Assembly (NCBI GenBank): GCA_910574015.1
Contig: CAJSYQ010000022.1
Location: 2,998 to 61,304 of the forward strand
Direction: 5' to 3'
Source: Eubacteriaceae bacterium
GTDB taxonomy: Bacteria > Bacillota > Clostridia > Lachnospirales > Lachnospiraceae
DNA: 58,307 nt
A program made the position numbers and the translations under genes. Positions 41,790 through 52,400 of the stretch are shown one piece after another (positions within the stretch are counted from its first letter, which is position 1; the number at the start of each line of letters is the position of its first letter). The notes under the pieces were generated by a model. The model had not been told where the DNA came from. It made no database searches and was given only the letters and a program-made list of their open reading frames with translations.

Positions 41790-44700
41790 ATGAAGATTCG
41801 TAAATTATTCAAAAGGGCTGCGGCGTTTGCCCTTGCTGCGGTCACGGCACTGTCTGCCTTCCCTGCCACGACAGCGTTTGCGGCGGGCGACATCGGCACG
41901 ATTAGCTTTACCCACACCTATGACGGTGCAGGGAACGCAATCAGATATAATTCCAGTGCCAACATTGGCGGTCATACCGCAGGAGGGACAGGCGAATACA
42001 AATACCGTATGTATGTGGACGGGGAAACGGCGTTCTGCCTTCAGCCAGGCGTGCCGCTGAAAACGGGGAACACATTGGCAAAGGCTTCTTCCAACGCTTG
42101 GAACGCCCTCTCCGCAGACCAGAAAAAGGCGGTAGGGCTTGCCCTGCTCTATGGGTATCAGGGCAACAGCGGGAATTTATCTGGGAGCGATGATGAGAAA
42201 TGGCTTGCCACCCAGACCCTTGTATGGGAGTTCGTGACGGGATGCCGCAACGCCACAAGCCCGTACAGCCAGACAAGCACGACCGTTTACAGCCTGCACT
42301 TTGGCTCTAACTATGCCAACAGCGGGGCGAGGGCGGCTTACGACCAGATTGTGTCGCTGCTTACAAGGCACAGCACGATTCCGAGTTTCATGTCGGCAGG
42401 GAAGAAAGACATCACAAAGGAGCTTGCCTATAAGGACGGCAAATACAGTCTTACGCTGACCGACAGCAACGGCGTGTTATCCGAATATTCCTTTACCAGC
42501 TCTGACAGCAATATAAAAGTGTCCAAGTCTGGGAACAAACTGACCATCACATCCGCAAAGGCGATTGACGGCAAGGCAAGGATTACCGCAGCAAGGAACA
42601 ACACGCCGACTGTCAGCAGCGGTGCGATGATGATTGCCTACGGCGACCCGAACCTGCAGGACGTCATTACGGGTGTGGAAAATGTAGATACCATGATGGC
42701 ATATATCAACGTGGAAACGCCGACAGGCACGGTGGCACTGAAAAAGACTTCCGAGGACGGCGTTGTTGAGGGGATTTCCTTTACCATCAAAGGCGAAGGA
42801 TTCAATAAGACCGTGAAAACCGATAAGAATGGAAATATCACAGTGGAGGGCTTATTCCCTGGCACTTATACGGTCACAGAACAGTCCATTGACCGCTACG
42901 AGCCGCAGAAGACCCAGACCGTGACGATTATCGGAGGGAAAACCTCTACGGTCACATTCAGCAATACTTTAAAACGTGGCAGTCTGGAAGTTGTAAAAAC
43001 ATCCGAGGATAATCTTGTGGAGGGCGTGAAGTTCCACCTTTACGGAACATCATTGAGCGGCTTGGCTGTTGATGAATATGCCATAACCGATAAGAACGGA
43101 CTGGCGAAGTTTGAAAACGTCCTTATCAGCGGCAGCACGCCTTATACCCTTGAGGAAGTGGATACGGCAGTCCGCTACGTTGTCCCTGCATCCCAGACCG
43201 CCCCGATTGAGTGGAAAAAGGTTACAAGCCGCAGCTTCCACAACATTTTGAAGAAATTCAATGTCACTGTATTAAAGACCGACGTGGAAACAGGAAAGAA
43301 ACCACAGGGCGACGCTTCCCTTGCAGGTGCGGTTTACGGCATTTATAAGGGCGAGGAACTGGTTGACACTTACACTACCGATGAAAACGGGCAGTTCACA
43401 ACGAAATATTATGTGTGCGGCGATGACTGGAGCATCCGTGAGATTACCCCGTCCGAGGGCTATCTTCTGGACACGACCGTACACCATGTAGGGGCAGAGC
43501 CAGAACTTTACACCATAGAATATAATTCTGCAAAGAATGACGTAAACGAGCAGGTCATCAAAGGCAATATCGCCATCATCAAGCACACTGACAACGGCGA
43601 AACCCAGATTGAAACGCCAGAGGAGGGAGCTGTTTTTGAAGTGTTCTTGAAATCCGCAGGCAGCTTTGACGCAGCAGAGGAAACGGAACGTGACACGCTC
43701 ATTTGTGACGAAAACGGATTTGCCCAGACAAAGGATATGCCATACGGCATCTATACGGTTCACCAGACTTCTGGATGGGACGGGCGTGAGCTAATGAAAG
43801 ATTTTGACGTATTTATCTGCAAGGACAGCCAGACTTACCGCTACCTTATCAACAATGCCAACTTTGAGAGTTATATCAAGATTGTGAAAAAGGATATAGA
43901 AACAGGCAAAGTTATCCCATATGCAGGTGCAGGATTCCAGATTTATGACCCAGACGGAAACCTTGTGACGATGACGTTCACTTATCCCGAAGTGACAAAG
44001 ATTGATACGTTTTATACTACGGCAGAGGGCGAGCTTATCACGCCGCAGACTCTGGAATACGGCAAAGGTTACTCACTTGTTGAGGTGCAGGCTCCGTATG
44101 GATATGTTCTGGATTCCGAGCCAGTCTATTTTGATGTAGAACAGGAAAATTCCGAGGATGAAAGCGGCATCACGATTGTCAAAGTGGAACGCTCCAACGT
44201 GGCACAGAAAGGAAAAATCACGGTAGAAAAGTCTGGGGAGGTATTCAGCAGGGTATCAGGAAACAAGGGGCTGTATCAGCCGATTTTTGCAGTAGACAGC
44301 CTTGAGGGTGCGGTTTATGAGATTACAGCAGCCGAGGACATTATCACAATGGATGGGACGGTCAGAGCCGAGAAAGGCGAGGTTGTAGATACGCTCACTA
44401 CGGGCGAGGACGGCACGGCAGAATCCAAAGAACTGTATCTGGGAAGATATGAAGTCAAAGAAGTGACCGCCCCGTATGGCATGGTGTTAAGTGGGGAAGT
44501 CCACGCCGTGGAGCTTGTGTATGCAGGGCAGGAAATCGAAGTGACGGAAGCAGGCACGGATTTTTACAATGAGCGTCAGCGTGTGGAAATCAATGTAATC
44601 AAGAGCCTTGAGGTTGACGAAGCATACGGCGTAGGCAACAACGGGGAGATTAAAGACGTTACGTTCGGTCTGTATGCCGCCGAGGAACTGACCGCCGCAG

Positions 44701-45941
44701 ACGGTTCTTCTATCCCTGCGGATGAACTGATTGAGGTTATCTTCCTTGATGAAAGCGGTTATGGAAAGGCGGTCAGCGATTTACCGATGGGCAGCTATTA
44801 TGTGCAGGAAATCAGCACAAACTCCGCTTATCTTATAAGTGACGAGAAATATCCTGTTGATTTTGAGTACGCAGGACAGGAAACCGCCGTTGTGCATATC
44901 ACAGCCAACGGGGGAGAAGCCATTGAAAACGAACTGATTTACGGCTCTGTCAGCGGTAAGAAGTCCAATGAGGACGGCGAGGATTTAGGCGGTGCTGTTA
45001 TCGGCATCTTTCAGACAGGCACAACAGAATATACAAAGGAAAATGCGATTGCGACTGCCACATCGGAAGATGACGGCAGTTTTTCTTTTGAGGAAGTTCC
45101 GTATGGCACATGGGTCATCCGTGAAATCGAAAGCCCGAAAGGATATGTACTCTCCGAAGAAGAAATCAGCGTGACAATCAGTGAAGTTGACGAGGTTGTG
45201 GAGATTGAGCTTGTCAACTACTTCATCACGGGCAATATCGCTCTGACTAAGGTAGATAAGGACTACCCAGAAAACAAGCTCACGGGTGCGGTATTTGAGG
45301 TTTACTCGGATACAAACGAAGATGGAAAACTGGATAAGAAAGACGAGCTGCTCGGCGAGATGGGCGAGGTGGAAAAAGGCGTGTACCAGATGGACGACCT
45401 GCGTTACGGCAAGTACCTTGTCCGTGAGAAAACCGCCCCGACAGGCTTCGTGCTTGATGAGAACGTCTATCCCGTATCTATCGAGGAAAACGGAAAGACC
45501 TACAACGTGGAGAATGAAGCGGGCAAGGGATTCTTGAATGAAGCACAGAAAGGCTCACTCAAAATCGTCAAGACTTCCTCTGACGGCAAGGTAGAGGGCT
45601 TCTCTTTCCGTGTCATTGGGGACAATGGTTATGACCAGACATTTACGACAGACAAGAAAGGTGAGATTACTGTTGAGGGGCTGCGTATCGGCGAATACAC
45701 CGTGTCCGAGGTCAGCGACAAGGCATCCTCTGGCTATATCCTGCCTGCCGACCAGAAAGTGACAATCAAGACAGACGAAACGGCGACCGTCATCATGCAC
45801 AACGAGCTGCGTGACACCCCGAAAACAGGCGATGACTTTAACCTCGGTTTGTGGGTAAGCCTTGCGGCGGCATTTACAATCGGTGCAGGAATCTTTGGAT
45901 TTGTCGGCTACAAGAGTGGAAGAAAGAAAAAGGAGGATTAA
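41790..45941 (+). CDS. Thioester-domain, SpaA-repeat surface adhesin with sortase signal
   Basis: 1383 residues. Signal peptide 1-31 (ALAAVTALSAFPATTAFA). An N-terminal thioester domain follows: Cys83 in AFCLQPG and Gln142 in TQTLVWEF are the residues that form the internal thioester used for covalent attachment to host or partner surfaces. About ten SpaA/Cna-B-like repeats (from about 310) each open with a K-x-D/S motif such as ALKKTSEDG or IVKKDIETG. Each is likely stabilised by Lys-Asn isopeptide bonds with a conserved Glu. The C-terminus has the sorting signal TPKTG, a hydrophobic helix and the basic tail GRKKKED. It is presumed wall-anchored and may promote mating-pair contact or host adhesion. 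Confidence 0.9.
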   Translation: MKIRKLFKRAAAFALAAVTALSAFPATTAFAAGDIGTISFTHTYDGAGNAIRYNSSANIGGHTAGGTGEYKYRMYVDGETAFCLQPGVPLKTGNTLAKASSNAWNALSADQKKAVGLALLYGYQGNSGNLSGSDDEKWLATQTLVWEFVTGCRNATSPYSQTSTTVYSLHFGSNYANSGARAAYDQIVSLLTRHSTIPSFMSAGKKDITKELAYKDGKYSLTLTDSNGVLSEYSFTSSDSNIKVSKSGNKLTITSAKAIDGKARITAARNNTPTVSSGAMMIAYGDPNLQDVITGVENVDTMMAYINVETPTGTVALKKTSEDGVVEGISFTIKGEGFNKTVKTDKNGNITVEGLFPGTYTVTEQSIDRYEPQKTQTVTIIGGKTSTVTFSNTLKRGSLEVVKTSEDNLVEGVKFHLYGTSLSGLAVDEYAITDKNGLAKFENVLISGSTPYTLEEVDTAVRYVVPASQTAPIEWKKVTSRSFHNILKKFNVTVLKTDVETGKKPQGDASLAGAVYGIYKGEELVDTYTTDENGQFTTKYYVCGDDWSIREITPSEGYLLDTTVHHVGAEPELYTIEYNSAKNDVNEQVIKGNIAIIKHTDNGETQIETPEEGAVFEVFLKSAGSFDAAEETERDTLICDENGFAQTKDMPYGIYTVHQTSGWDGRELMKDFDVFICKDSQTYRYLINNANFESYIKIVKKDIETGKVIPYAGAGFQIYDPDGNLVTMTFTYPEVTKIDTFYTTAEGELITPQTLEYGKGYSLVEVQAPYGYVLDSEPVYFDVEQENSEDESGITIVKVERSNVAQKGKITVEKSGEVFSRVSGNKGLYQPIFAVDSLEGAVYEITAAEDIITMDGTVRAEKGEVVDTLTTGEDGTAESKELYLGRYEVKEVTAPYGMVLSGEVHAVELVYAGQEIEVTEAGTDFYNERQRVEINVIKSLEVDEAYGVGNNGEIKDVTFGLYAAEELTAADGSSIPADELIEVIFLDESGYGKAVSDLPMGSYYVQEISTNSAYLISDEKYPVDFEYAGQETAVVHITANGGEAIENELIYGSVSGKKSNEDGEDLGGAVIGIFQTGTTEYTKENAIATATSEDDGSFSFEEVPYGTWVIREIESPKGYVLSEEEISVTISEVDEVVEIELVNYFITGNIALTKVDKDYPENKLTGAVFEVYSDTNEDGKLDKKDELLGEMGEVEKGVYQMDDLRYGKYLVREKTAPTGFVLDENVYPVSIEENGKTYNVENEAGKGFLNEAQKGSLKIVKTSSDGKVEGFSFRVIGDNGYDQTFTTDKKGEITVEGLRIGEYTVSEVSDKASSGYILPADQKVTIKTDETATVIMHNELRDTPKTGDDFNLGLWVSLAAAFTIGAGIFGFVGYKSGRKKKED

Positions 45942-45944
45942 GGG

Positions 45945-46034
45945 ATGAGGGCAAAGACAATTATTGCCGCCATTCTTGCCGTATTCATGGTAAGTGCGGC
46001 GGTATGGCTGAAAATCCGTAACAGGAAGAAATAA
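45945..46034 (+). CDS. 29-residue membrane peptide after the adhesin gene
   Basis: AAGGAGG overlaps the adhesin stop and lies nine bases before the ATG at 45945. The frame encodes TIIAAILAVFMVSAAVWL, a single helix, with a basic KIRNRKK tail. Coupled translation with the adhesin suggests a helper role, but function is unknown. Confidence 0.55.
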   Translation: MRAKTIIAAILAVFMVSAAVWLKIRNRKK

Positions 46035-46130
46035 GTAAAAATATGGTTTTATGGATTGGGGCGGTTTATAAGTGACCGCCCTCTTTCCATTTATAAATGA
46101 TATTGGAGGACGCACGGAAAGGAGGCGTTT

Positions 46131-46436
46131 ATGGACAGTCTGAAAACGATTGAGGAGAAAGTGAAATCTGTCCTGCAAGAGAATGAAGATGCCCGAAATG
46201 ACGACATGGTGCTGTACCTTGCCCTCTGCAATCTTTATCTGGCGGATGCGGGAAATATGCCCCTTGCCCAGATACTGACGAATCATAAAGAACTTGGCTT
46301 GCCGGGCTTTGAAAGCGTAGGCAGGACACGCCGCAAGCTGCAGGAGAAATACCCCGAACTGCTTGGCAGCACAAGAGTACGGAGGCTTCGAGCCGCAGGC
46401 GAAAAAGCATACCGTAAATATGCAAAAGAATCGTGA
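46131..46436 (+). CDS. Conjugative-element accessory protein A
   Basis: 101 residues, after AAAGGAGG. Helical, soluble, with LKTIEEKVKSVLQENEDARND and a C-terminal basic helix (RRLRAAGEKAYRKYAKES). The LGLPGFESVGRTRRKLQEK part resembles a helix-turn-helix-like segment found in phage and conjugative-element proteins. First of a run of small overlapping genes leading to the giant helicase gene. Confidence 0.65.
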   Translation: MDSLKTIEEKVKSVLQENEDARNDDMVLYLALCNLYLADAGNMPLAQILTNHKELGLPGFESVGRTRRKLQEKYPELLGSTRVRRLRAAGEKAYRKYAKES

Positions 46437-46444
46437 GGTGAAAA

Positions 46445-46765
46445 ATGCAGGATAAATCTTTTGAATACGGTGGGCATCACTTTATCCCAGAGCGGCGGTT
46501 CACAAAAAGGGAAAATGATTTTTTCAAGATTACACGCAGATTAAAGACAGACAGGGAACTTGGCTTTTTTGCCGCTGACTATTATGGTAAGGGAAGCCAG
46601 AAATTTTCCTACTCTTATGATGATTTTTACGCTGCATCCATGGATAAGAAATGCGATATTTTCCGCTGCGTGGAGAACGGCAGGCTGTACGTCCCCTGCC
46701 AGTATGAATTGCAGCAATATATGGACGGAAAACAACAGGAAAGGAGGAACGCCTATGAACGGTGA
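46445..46765 (+). CDS. Conjugative-element accessory protein B
   Basis: 106 residues, GTGAGG upstream. Rich in aromatic residues (FEYGGHHFIPERRF, FFAADYYGKGSQKFSYSYDDFY). The C-terminal QQYMDGKQQERRNAYER overlaps the next gene by 11 bases. No named domain. Homologues appear in Tn1549-like elements as hypothetical proteins, from memory only. Confidence 0.6.
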   Translation: MQDKSFEYGGHHFIPERRFTKRENDFFKITRRLKTDRELGFFAADYYGKGSQKFSYSYDDFYAASMDKKCDIFRCVENGRLYVPCQYELQQYMDGKQQERRNAYER

Positions 46766-47030
46766 AACACGCTCCAATCAGGGCTATGAAATCATAGAGA
46801 GCTGCACTATCGGGAATACGGAGCTTGTCATCGGGCATCACCCGAAAGCCCCGAACCCGTATGTATGCTGGTACTGCAAAGGCGGCGGCAACTATTATTG
46901 GGGCTGTTACTGCAACACCCTTGAAGCGGCAAGGGAAAAGATGAATGAACGCTACCAGTCGGAGTGTCAGATGCCGTACAATCAGCAGCCCGATAAAAAG
47001 GCGAAGCAGCACGATGGGCGTGAGCGGTAG
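46755..47030 (+). CDS. Conjugative-element accessory protein C
   Basis: 91 residues from the ATG at 46755 with AGGAGG just upstream, inside the end of the previous gene. It contains CWYCKGGGNYYWGCYCNTLEAA, with four Cys in two CxxC/CxC-like pairs that could bind zinc. The longer upstream frame is out of phase with the preceding gene and is not used. Confidence 0.62.
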   Translation: MNGETRSNQGYEIIESCTIGNTELVIGHHPKAPNPYVCWYCKGGGNYYWGCYCNTLEAAREKMNERYQSECQMPYNQQPDKKAKQHDGRER

Positions 47031-47031
47031 C

Positions 47032-47190
47032 ATGAGCAGCAATGAAAACCCAAAGAAATATGACTGCACGACCTGTCCTTATCCCCGATATAAGGACAGC
47101 CGTACCATCTTCTGCGATGTCTGTATCCGAAAGATTTTAGATGAGCAGAGGGAGAAAAAGCAGGGAAAGGAGAAGCCCGATGGAGAATGA
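47032..47190 (+). CDS. Small zinc-ribbon-like protein
   Basis: 52 residues. CTTCPYPRYK and FCDVCIRKIL supply two CxxC pairs typical of a zinc ribbon. It starts two bases after the previous stop and overlaps the next gene by 11 bases. Confidence 0.55.
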   Translation: MSSNENPKKYDCTTCPYPRYKDSRTIFCDVCIRKILDEQREKKQGKEKPDGE

Positions 47191-47785
47191 AGAAAAACGG
47201 ATGATTAGCTCCTATGAGGTCACACAGAGCATCCATATCGGTAAAAAGGAAGTCGTGTTCGGTGTGGATTTGAAAGAGGAATATCCTTTTTTAGTCTGCG
47301 ACTGCACTTATGACAATCCCCTGTCCGCAGAATGGGTGACGGATGCGGTCGGTTCTGACGATTATCTGGAAGCCATGCAGATTTTTACGGACAGGGTGCA
47401 GGAGCAGATAGGGATTGTGAGAGCCGAGCAGGAACAATTCAAGTTCGACATGACGCCGTTTACCATAGACGACTGCATCCCAGACAATAAAAATGACAGC
47501 ATTGTGGGAAAGGTCGTTGTTATCAATGCCGAAGTCAACCGCTATGAGTACAGGCATTCCGCCTATCAGCTTGTGTTGGTGGACGGCGGACATGGTGCAA
47601 GGGGCGGCAGGGGGCAGGCGGTGTTTGGGACTTCGCTTGCGGACGGCAAGCACGCCCGATGGGAAAGGTACGATGTGCTTGGCGAAATCAAGCCAGAAAA
47701 AATGCCCGATTGGGCAAAGGAAGCCCTCACAAAAATCAAGGAACAGGAAAAAGCGAAGAAATCAAAGAGCAGGGAGGAACGCTGA
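47180..47785 (+). CDS. Conjugative-element accessory protein D
   Basis: 201 residues from the ATG at 47180 (AAAGGAG upstream). The central block KKEVVFGVDLKEEYPFLVCD and the C-terminal QLVLVDGGHGARGGRGQAVFG, GTSLADGKHARWERYDVLGE recur in large clostridial elements. No catalytic motif. Its stop overlaps the next start (TGATG). Confidence 0.6.
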   Translation: MENEEKRMISSYEVTQSIHIGKKEVVFGVDLKEEYPFLVCDCTYDNPLSAEWVTDAVGSDDYLEAMQIFTDRVQEQIGIVRAEQEQFKFDMTPFTIDDCIPDNKNDSIVGKVVVINAEVNRYEYRHSAYQLVLVDGGHGARGGRGQAVFGTSLADGKHARWERYDVLGEIKPEKMPDWAKEALTKIKEQEKAKKSKSREER

Positions 47786-48480
47786 TGGAGATACGAGCTT
47801 TGACACAGCCCGAACAGAAATACACCTACGCCCAGAGTATGCAGCTTGAGGGGCAGACAGGGTGCATCGGTCATCTCCGAGGTGATTTTGCCCCCTCTGG
47901 ATATGGCTTTTATACTTCTTGGACGGATACGAGGGAGCAATGGAAAACCGATGAATTTAAGGCAGGTCTGGATGGGGTTATCAATGCCATGCGTGAAGAT
48001 AAGGGGCTTTTGCATAACCGCTATGATATGGGTGCATATGTAAAAAAATCCCCCGAAAGTGCGTTCAAAGGGAATTACTGTACCGAGTACGGATTCCGTG
48101 TGGATATGGAGAAACACGCTTTCCTGCTCCGCTGCAACCCGACAAAGGGCGACTATAATTTTTACTGCTACTGCTATGTGAAAGAATGGCTTGATAAGCA
48201 TATGGCAAAGGCAGAACAGGGCATCCGTTTTATTGACCCGCATTACAAAGAGAAGTTCCGCATCCCAGACGGCGGAAAAATCATCATCGCTTATGATTGG
48301 GGAGAAAAGGCGGAAAAGACCTGCCGTTTTATTGACGAGTACCATACCGAGGTAGGAAGCAGCCTCTACCACATCTGCGAGTTTGCCGAGCGTATGGAGA
48401 GGAACGGACACACCTACGAGCCAAAACCCGAAGAGCCGCAGGCGGCAAAAGCCCCGAAAAAGAAAGAGTATGAACGATAG
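47785..48480 (+). CDS. Large-polyvalent-protein-associated (LPD28-like) domain protein
   Basis: 231 residues from the ATG at 47785. The C-terminal part (about 155-225) with FRIPDGGKIIIAYDWGEKAEK, CRFIDEYHTEVGSSLYHICEF and FAERMERNGHTYEPK resembles LPD28-type domains that accompany giant methyltransferase/helicase proteins in mobile elements. The protein at 48696 has a single copy of the same domain. Confidence 0.62.
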   Translation: MEIRALTQPEQKYTYAQSMQLEGQTGCIGHLRGDFAPSGYGFYTSWTDTREQWKTDEFKAGLDGVINAMREDKGLLHNRYDMGAYVKKSPESAFKGNYCTEYGFRVDMEKHAFLLRCNPTKGDYNFYCYCYVKEWLDKHMAKAEQGIRFIDPHYKEKFRIPDGGKIIIAYDWGEKAEKTCRFIDEYHTEVGSSLYHICEFAERMERNGHTYEPKPEEPQAAKAPKKKEYER

Positions 48481-48492
48481 GAGGGATATGGA

Positions 48493-48699
48493 ATGGCTGT
48501 AAACCAGAAAGCGGTCAGAGTGTTAAACAAAGTCTTTGAAGCAGGGTTTACTGATGAGAAAGCCATCGCCGCCATGACGATGGACGACATCCTCTCCATG
48601 CAGGGAATCACGGTTGCGGACATCACTCTCATCAATGAGCTGCAAAAGAGCATCAAAGGGAACAAGGTCATCTCTTTTCTGGGAGGTGGCACGGAATGA
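48493..48699 (+). CDS. Small helical conjugative-element protein
   Basis: 68 residues, GGAGG upstream. MAVNQKAVRVLNKVFEAGFTD (shown in part) and DDILSMQGITVADITLINELQ suggest a compact helical fold. Overlaps the next start by four bases (ATGA). Confidence 0.55.
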   Translation: MAVNQKAVRVLNKVFEAGFTDEKAIAAMTMDDILSMQGITVADITLINELQKSIKGNKVISFLGGGTE

Positions 48700-48920
48700 G
48701 CGGAGGACGGAAAATCTGCATGACGGACAGCGTAGGAAAGGCACTTTTTTCTGTTCCCGATGGCGGCATCATCCGTATGCTTTACGGGAACGGGGAGGAT
48801 TATTTTGCCGTCTGCCGCTATCTGGACGAAACCCATGCAGAGATTGACGGCGTAAAATACGCCGTTCGGGAGTTTGCACAGAGGATGGAACAAAACAAAA
48901 TCAGCTATGCCCCTGCCTAA
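48696..48920 (+). CDS. Short LPD28-like protein
   Basis: 74 residues with VGKALFSVPDGGIIRMLYGNG and CRYLDETHAEIDGVKYAVREF, FAQRMEQNKISYAP. It parallels the C-terminal domain of the 47785 gene, so the two arose by duplication or share a partner. After the stop, a GCCCC/GGGGC hairpin spans about 48908-48930. Confidence 0.55.
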   Translation: MSGGRKICMTDSVGKALFSVPDGGIIRMLYGNGEDYFAVCRYLDETHAEIDGVKYAVREFAQRMEQNKISYAPA

Positions 48921-48990
48921 AGGCGGGGCATGGACAACAGGAGGATTGATATTTTATGGAACAGATTGTTTTATCGGGCGGTGATAGGGA

Positions 48991-49449
48991 TTGAGTACCG
49001 AGCTTATCAACCGCATTACGGTAAAGAAAGACGGCGTGTATGTGTCTTCCCACAGCTCCAATGACACATCTCCCTACCATTCATGGAGGTGCAAGGGATT
49101 GTCGGAAATCTATGCCGCCGAGGGGCAGAAAGGGCTTGACCGTGAGGTTATCCGTATGCTCTATGAATATGCCGAGCTTCGTGGCTCTCATAAAAGCCTT
49201 GACCGTTACCGTTATGCAAAGGACGCCCCTGCCGCCCATGCCATCTATCAGAGGTTTATTGACCAGATTGACGACCGTTACGGGCAGATGGACGAAGCCG
49301 ACCAGAAAAGCGTCTGGTACAAGCCCACGGAAAAGGCAAAGGAATACCGAGCCTATGAGCGGGATATGAGGGAAAAGATGTATTCCGAAATCGCCGAACG
49401 GTGCGGGGAATATGACAGGAAGCATAAAAACAGGGATTTAGGACGATAA
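48991..49449 (+). CDS. Conjugative-element accessory protein E
   Basis: 152 residues from a TTG at 48991. A 12-codon frame beginning ATG at 48956 (after GGAGG) ends over this TTG, implying translational coupling. The sequence has INRITVKKDGVYVSSHSSND and SPYHSWRCKGLSEIYAAEG, then a charged helical C-terminus. Homologues in similar elements also begin STELINRITVKKDGVY, from memory. Function unknown. Confidence 0.6.
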   Translation: MSTELINRITVKKDGVYVSSHSSNDTSPYHSWRCKGLSEIYAAEGQKGLDREVIRMLYEYAELRGSHKSLDRYRYAKDAPAAHAIYQRFIDQIDDRYGQMDEADQKSVWYKPTEKAKEYRAYERDMREKMYSEIAERCGEYDRKHKNRDLGR

Positions 49450-49463
49450 GGAGGTGTGAGCCT

Positions 49464-52400
49464 ATGGCTGCAAAGTACCAGCTAATCACAGAGCTGTACC
49501 GCCGCACAGGGAGGGACGTCACGAGAAACCCGCAGGCTTGGCAGGGCTTTTTATCCTCTGCCTGCCGCAACTACAAGTGCCGCTTTGACGAGCAGCTCTT
49601 AATCTATGCCCAACGCCCAGACGCTGTCGCTGTTGCCGAGATTGGCACTTGGAACAGGCTCTTTAAGAGGTGGGTAAATAAGGACAGCAGGGGCATAGCG
49701 GTCTTTGACCCGAAAGGACGCAGGAACACGCTGAAATATTATTTTGACGTTTCCGACACCCATGAGGGCTACTATGGAAGCCGAGCCGTCCCGATATGGC
49801 AGATGGATAAGCGGTACGAGCAGCCTGTCATGGAACGGCTTGCAGACAGGTTCGGCGGCACGGAGGGCGGCGACCTTGCCAATTTCTTAATGCAGACGGC
49901 AGAGAACGCCGTGGAGGACAATTTAACCGATTACCTTTCACAGCTTAAAGGCTGTACGGAAAACAGTTTTTTAGAGGAACTGGACGATTTTAATATAGAA
50001 GTGATTTACAAGCGGCTTGCCGTAAACAGCGTGGCATATATGCTTTTGAGCCGCTGCGGGCTGGATGCGGACGGCTATTTTGAGCGTGAGGATTTTCTTG
50101 ACATTACGAATTTCAACACGCCTGCCACCTTGAACGCCATCGGCATCGCCACAAGCGACATCTCCGAGATGGCGTTGCGGGAAATTTCTGCGGCAGTCCG
50201 AAATGTGCAAATCGAAGCGAAACAGCAGAACCGCACATTTGCAAGAAATATCACAAGCCAGTATGATAAAGGCAGGAAACAACCCGAAAGGAGCGAATAC
50301 AATGAGCGAAATCACTTACACGAAACAGGCGGATTATCTTATTCCCGACCTAACATTACCGACAGAGCCAGAGCTTCCGCTTGGCAGGTACGCTTTGATG
50401 CACAGGGATTATCTGGAGCAGAACAAGAGGGTGGCTTACCTCAACCTGCTGACGTCGGGCGGGCTGAACGCACACCTGCACCAGACCGAGCAGACGGCAT
50501 TGCAGCGGCTGGAGCTTCTGACGAAGCAGCTTTGCAGGGAGCAGGGCGTGACGGAGGAACTGAAAGAGAAAGCACCGATGCAGTGGGTGCAGGCGATGAA
50601 CGCCATCCGCAGCCAGGCGGAGGAAGTGATACTGGAAGAACTGATTTACAGTTAGAAAAATCAGAGCCAGAATCGGACGGTGGCAGACAGGAAGAAAAAA
50701 CGGCTGCGGCACAGACAGCAGAGCCAGAAAAACAGGCGGGAACTGAAAAAGGCAGCGTTGCCAATGAGGAAGAGGTTGCCGCAAATCTCCCGACCGTAGA
50801 CGAACAGATTGAAATGATAGCTGAAGCAGAGGACGAAAAATCCTCTGCTTTTGCCGTTTCACAGGAGGATATTGATGCCGTCCTTGTAAAAGGAAGCAGC
50901 TATGCGGATGGTAAATACCGCATCTACCATCAGTTCCAGAAACAGGAAGATAAAAAGAAGAACATTGATTTTCTGAAAAGGGAATACGGCACGGGCGGTT
51001 TCTTTGTTGACTTTTCAGACGGCACAGAGGGATATGTGTGGTACAGCGGCAAGGGCATCTCCATTGACCGTGGCGGCATTTCCACTGAACACGACCTTGT
51101 GCTGAGTTGGTCTAAGGCGGAAAAACGCCTGCGGGAGCTGGTTAAGGATAACCGCTATCTCAACCCCAAAGAGAACGACCATTATGCGGATTATCTGGAA
51201 AGCATATCTGCCCCACAGTATGAAATCGACACCCAGAGGAAGCTAAAAAGGCAGCGGTTCATTGAAGAAAAAAGGGAGCTGCCGCCTGCCGACAAGAGGG
51301 ACACGCTCGCCCTGCGGCTCTCTGATTTTATCCGTGACTTGGACGGATATGAGAAAGATTTGTTGGGCGTGATTGGCTGCAAGGATTTTGCGGATATGCC
51401 TGCCGACCTTATGGAGCAGGCATTGCAGCATCCAGATAACGTGCAGGAAATGCTTGATTTTTTGGCTTTAGTGCAGAAAAAGACTACAAGCGTTTACAGC
51501 CGAAGCAATGCGTGGCGTTTTTCTCAGGAGCTTACGGAGTTATATCCTCTCCGCTATCTCTATCACGAGGGCGATGTGGTATATATCGGTGCGGATAAAT
51601 ATGAGGTGACAGCTTTTGATGAAAACGCCGTATCTTTACGAAATGCAGAATTTCCGTTGTTCGGCAAAGAGTTCAGCCGAGCCGATTTTGAAGAAAAGCT
51701 CCGTGAAAACCCTGCCAACGATCATCTGAAAACGGTCATTACCGAAAGCCAGAAAACGGAAACGCTTGCCGAGGAAAAGCCCGACAGCATCACGTTTTCC
51801 ATCGGGTTCTCCGAGCATCCTGCTTTTTATGACAGGGAGCTGAACGACCGATTTACGGAGCTTAGCTTTGCACTTGGGAACAGGCTGCTTGGCGTTTTAG
51901 ATGAAAAACAGCATTATGAAAGACTGGATGAGAGTAAGGGTGTCGGCTGGTATAAAAAGACCGACTTTGAAATCCATGCAGTTATCGGCGGGGAAGAATT
52001 TAATTACGAGGGGCGGTTTGACATCGGTGATGGCGAGGGAGATTTGATTGCCCACATCCGAAATTTTTATGAATACTCCCTCTCCCCCGATTGCCCGTTT
52101 ATCCCAGAATGGAAACGGCAGGGGGAAGATTACTACCGAGAGAAAATGGAATCCCTGCGTTTCGGGCAGGATGTGTTCATCCCATTCTTAGAGCGTCATA
52201 CCGAGCTGACGGCAGAAGATGAAAAGCTCCTTGCCGAGATTTTGGCTACCGAATCCGACTGGAACAGGAAAGGCGGGGATAAGGAACAGACCGAAGAAAT
52301 AGAAAATAAAGAGGAACAGCCTGCCATTGATGAAATGTCTGCTAAGGAACAGGAAACCGAGCCGCTACAAGAACGGTTTGAGGTCACAATGACTTCCGAC

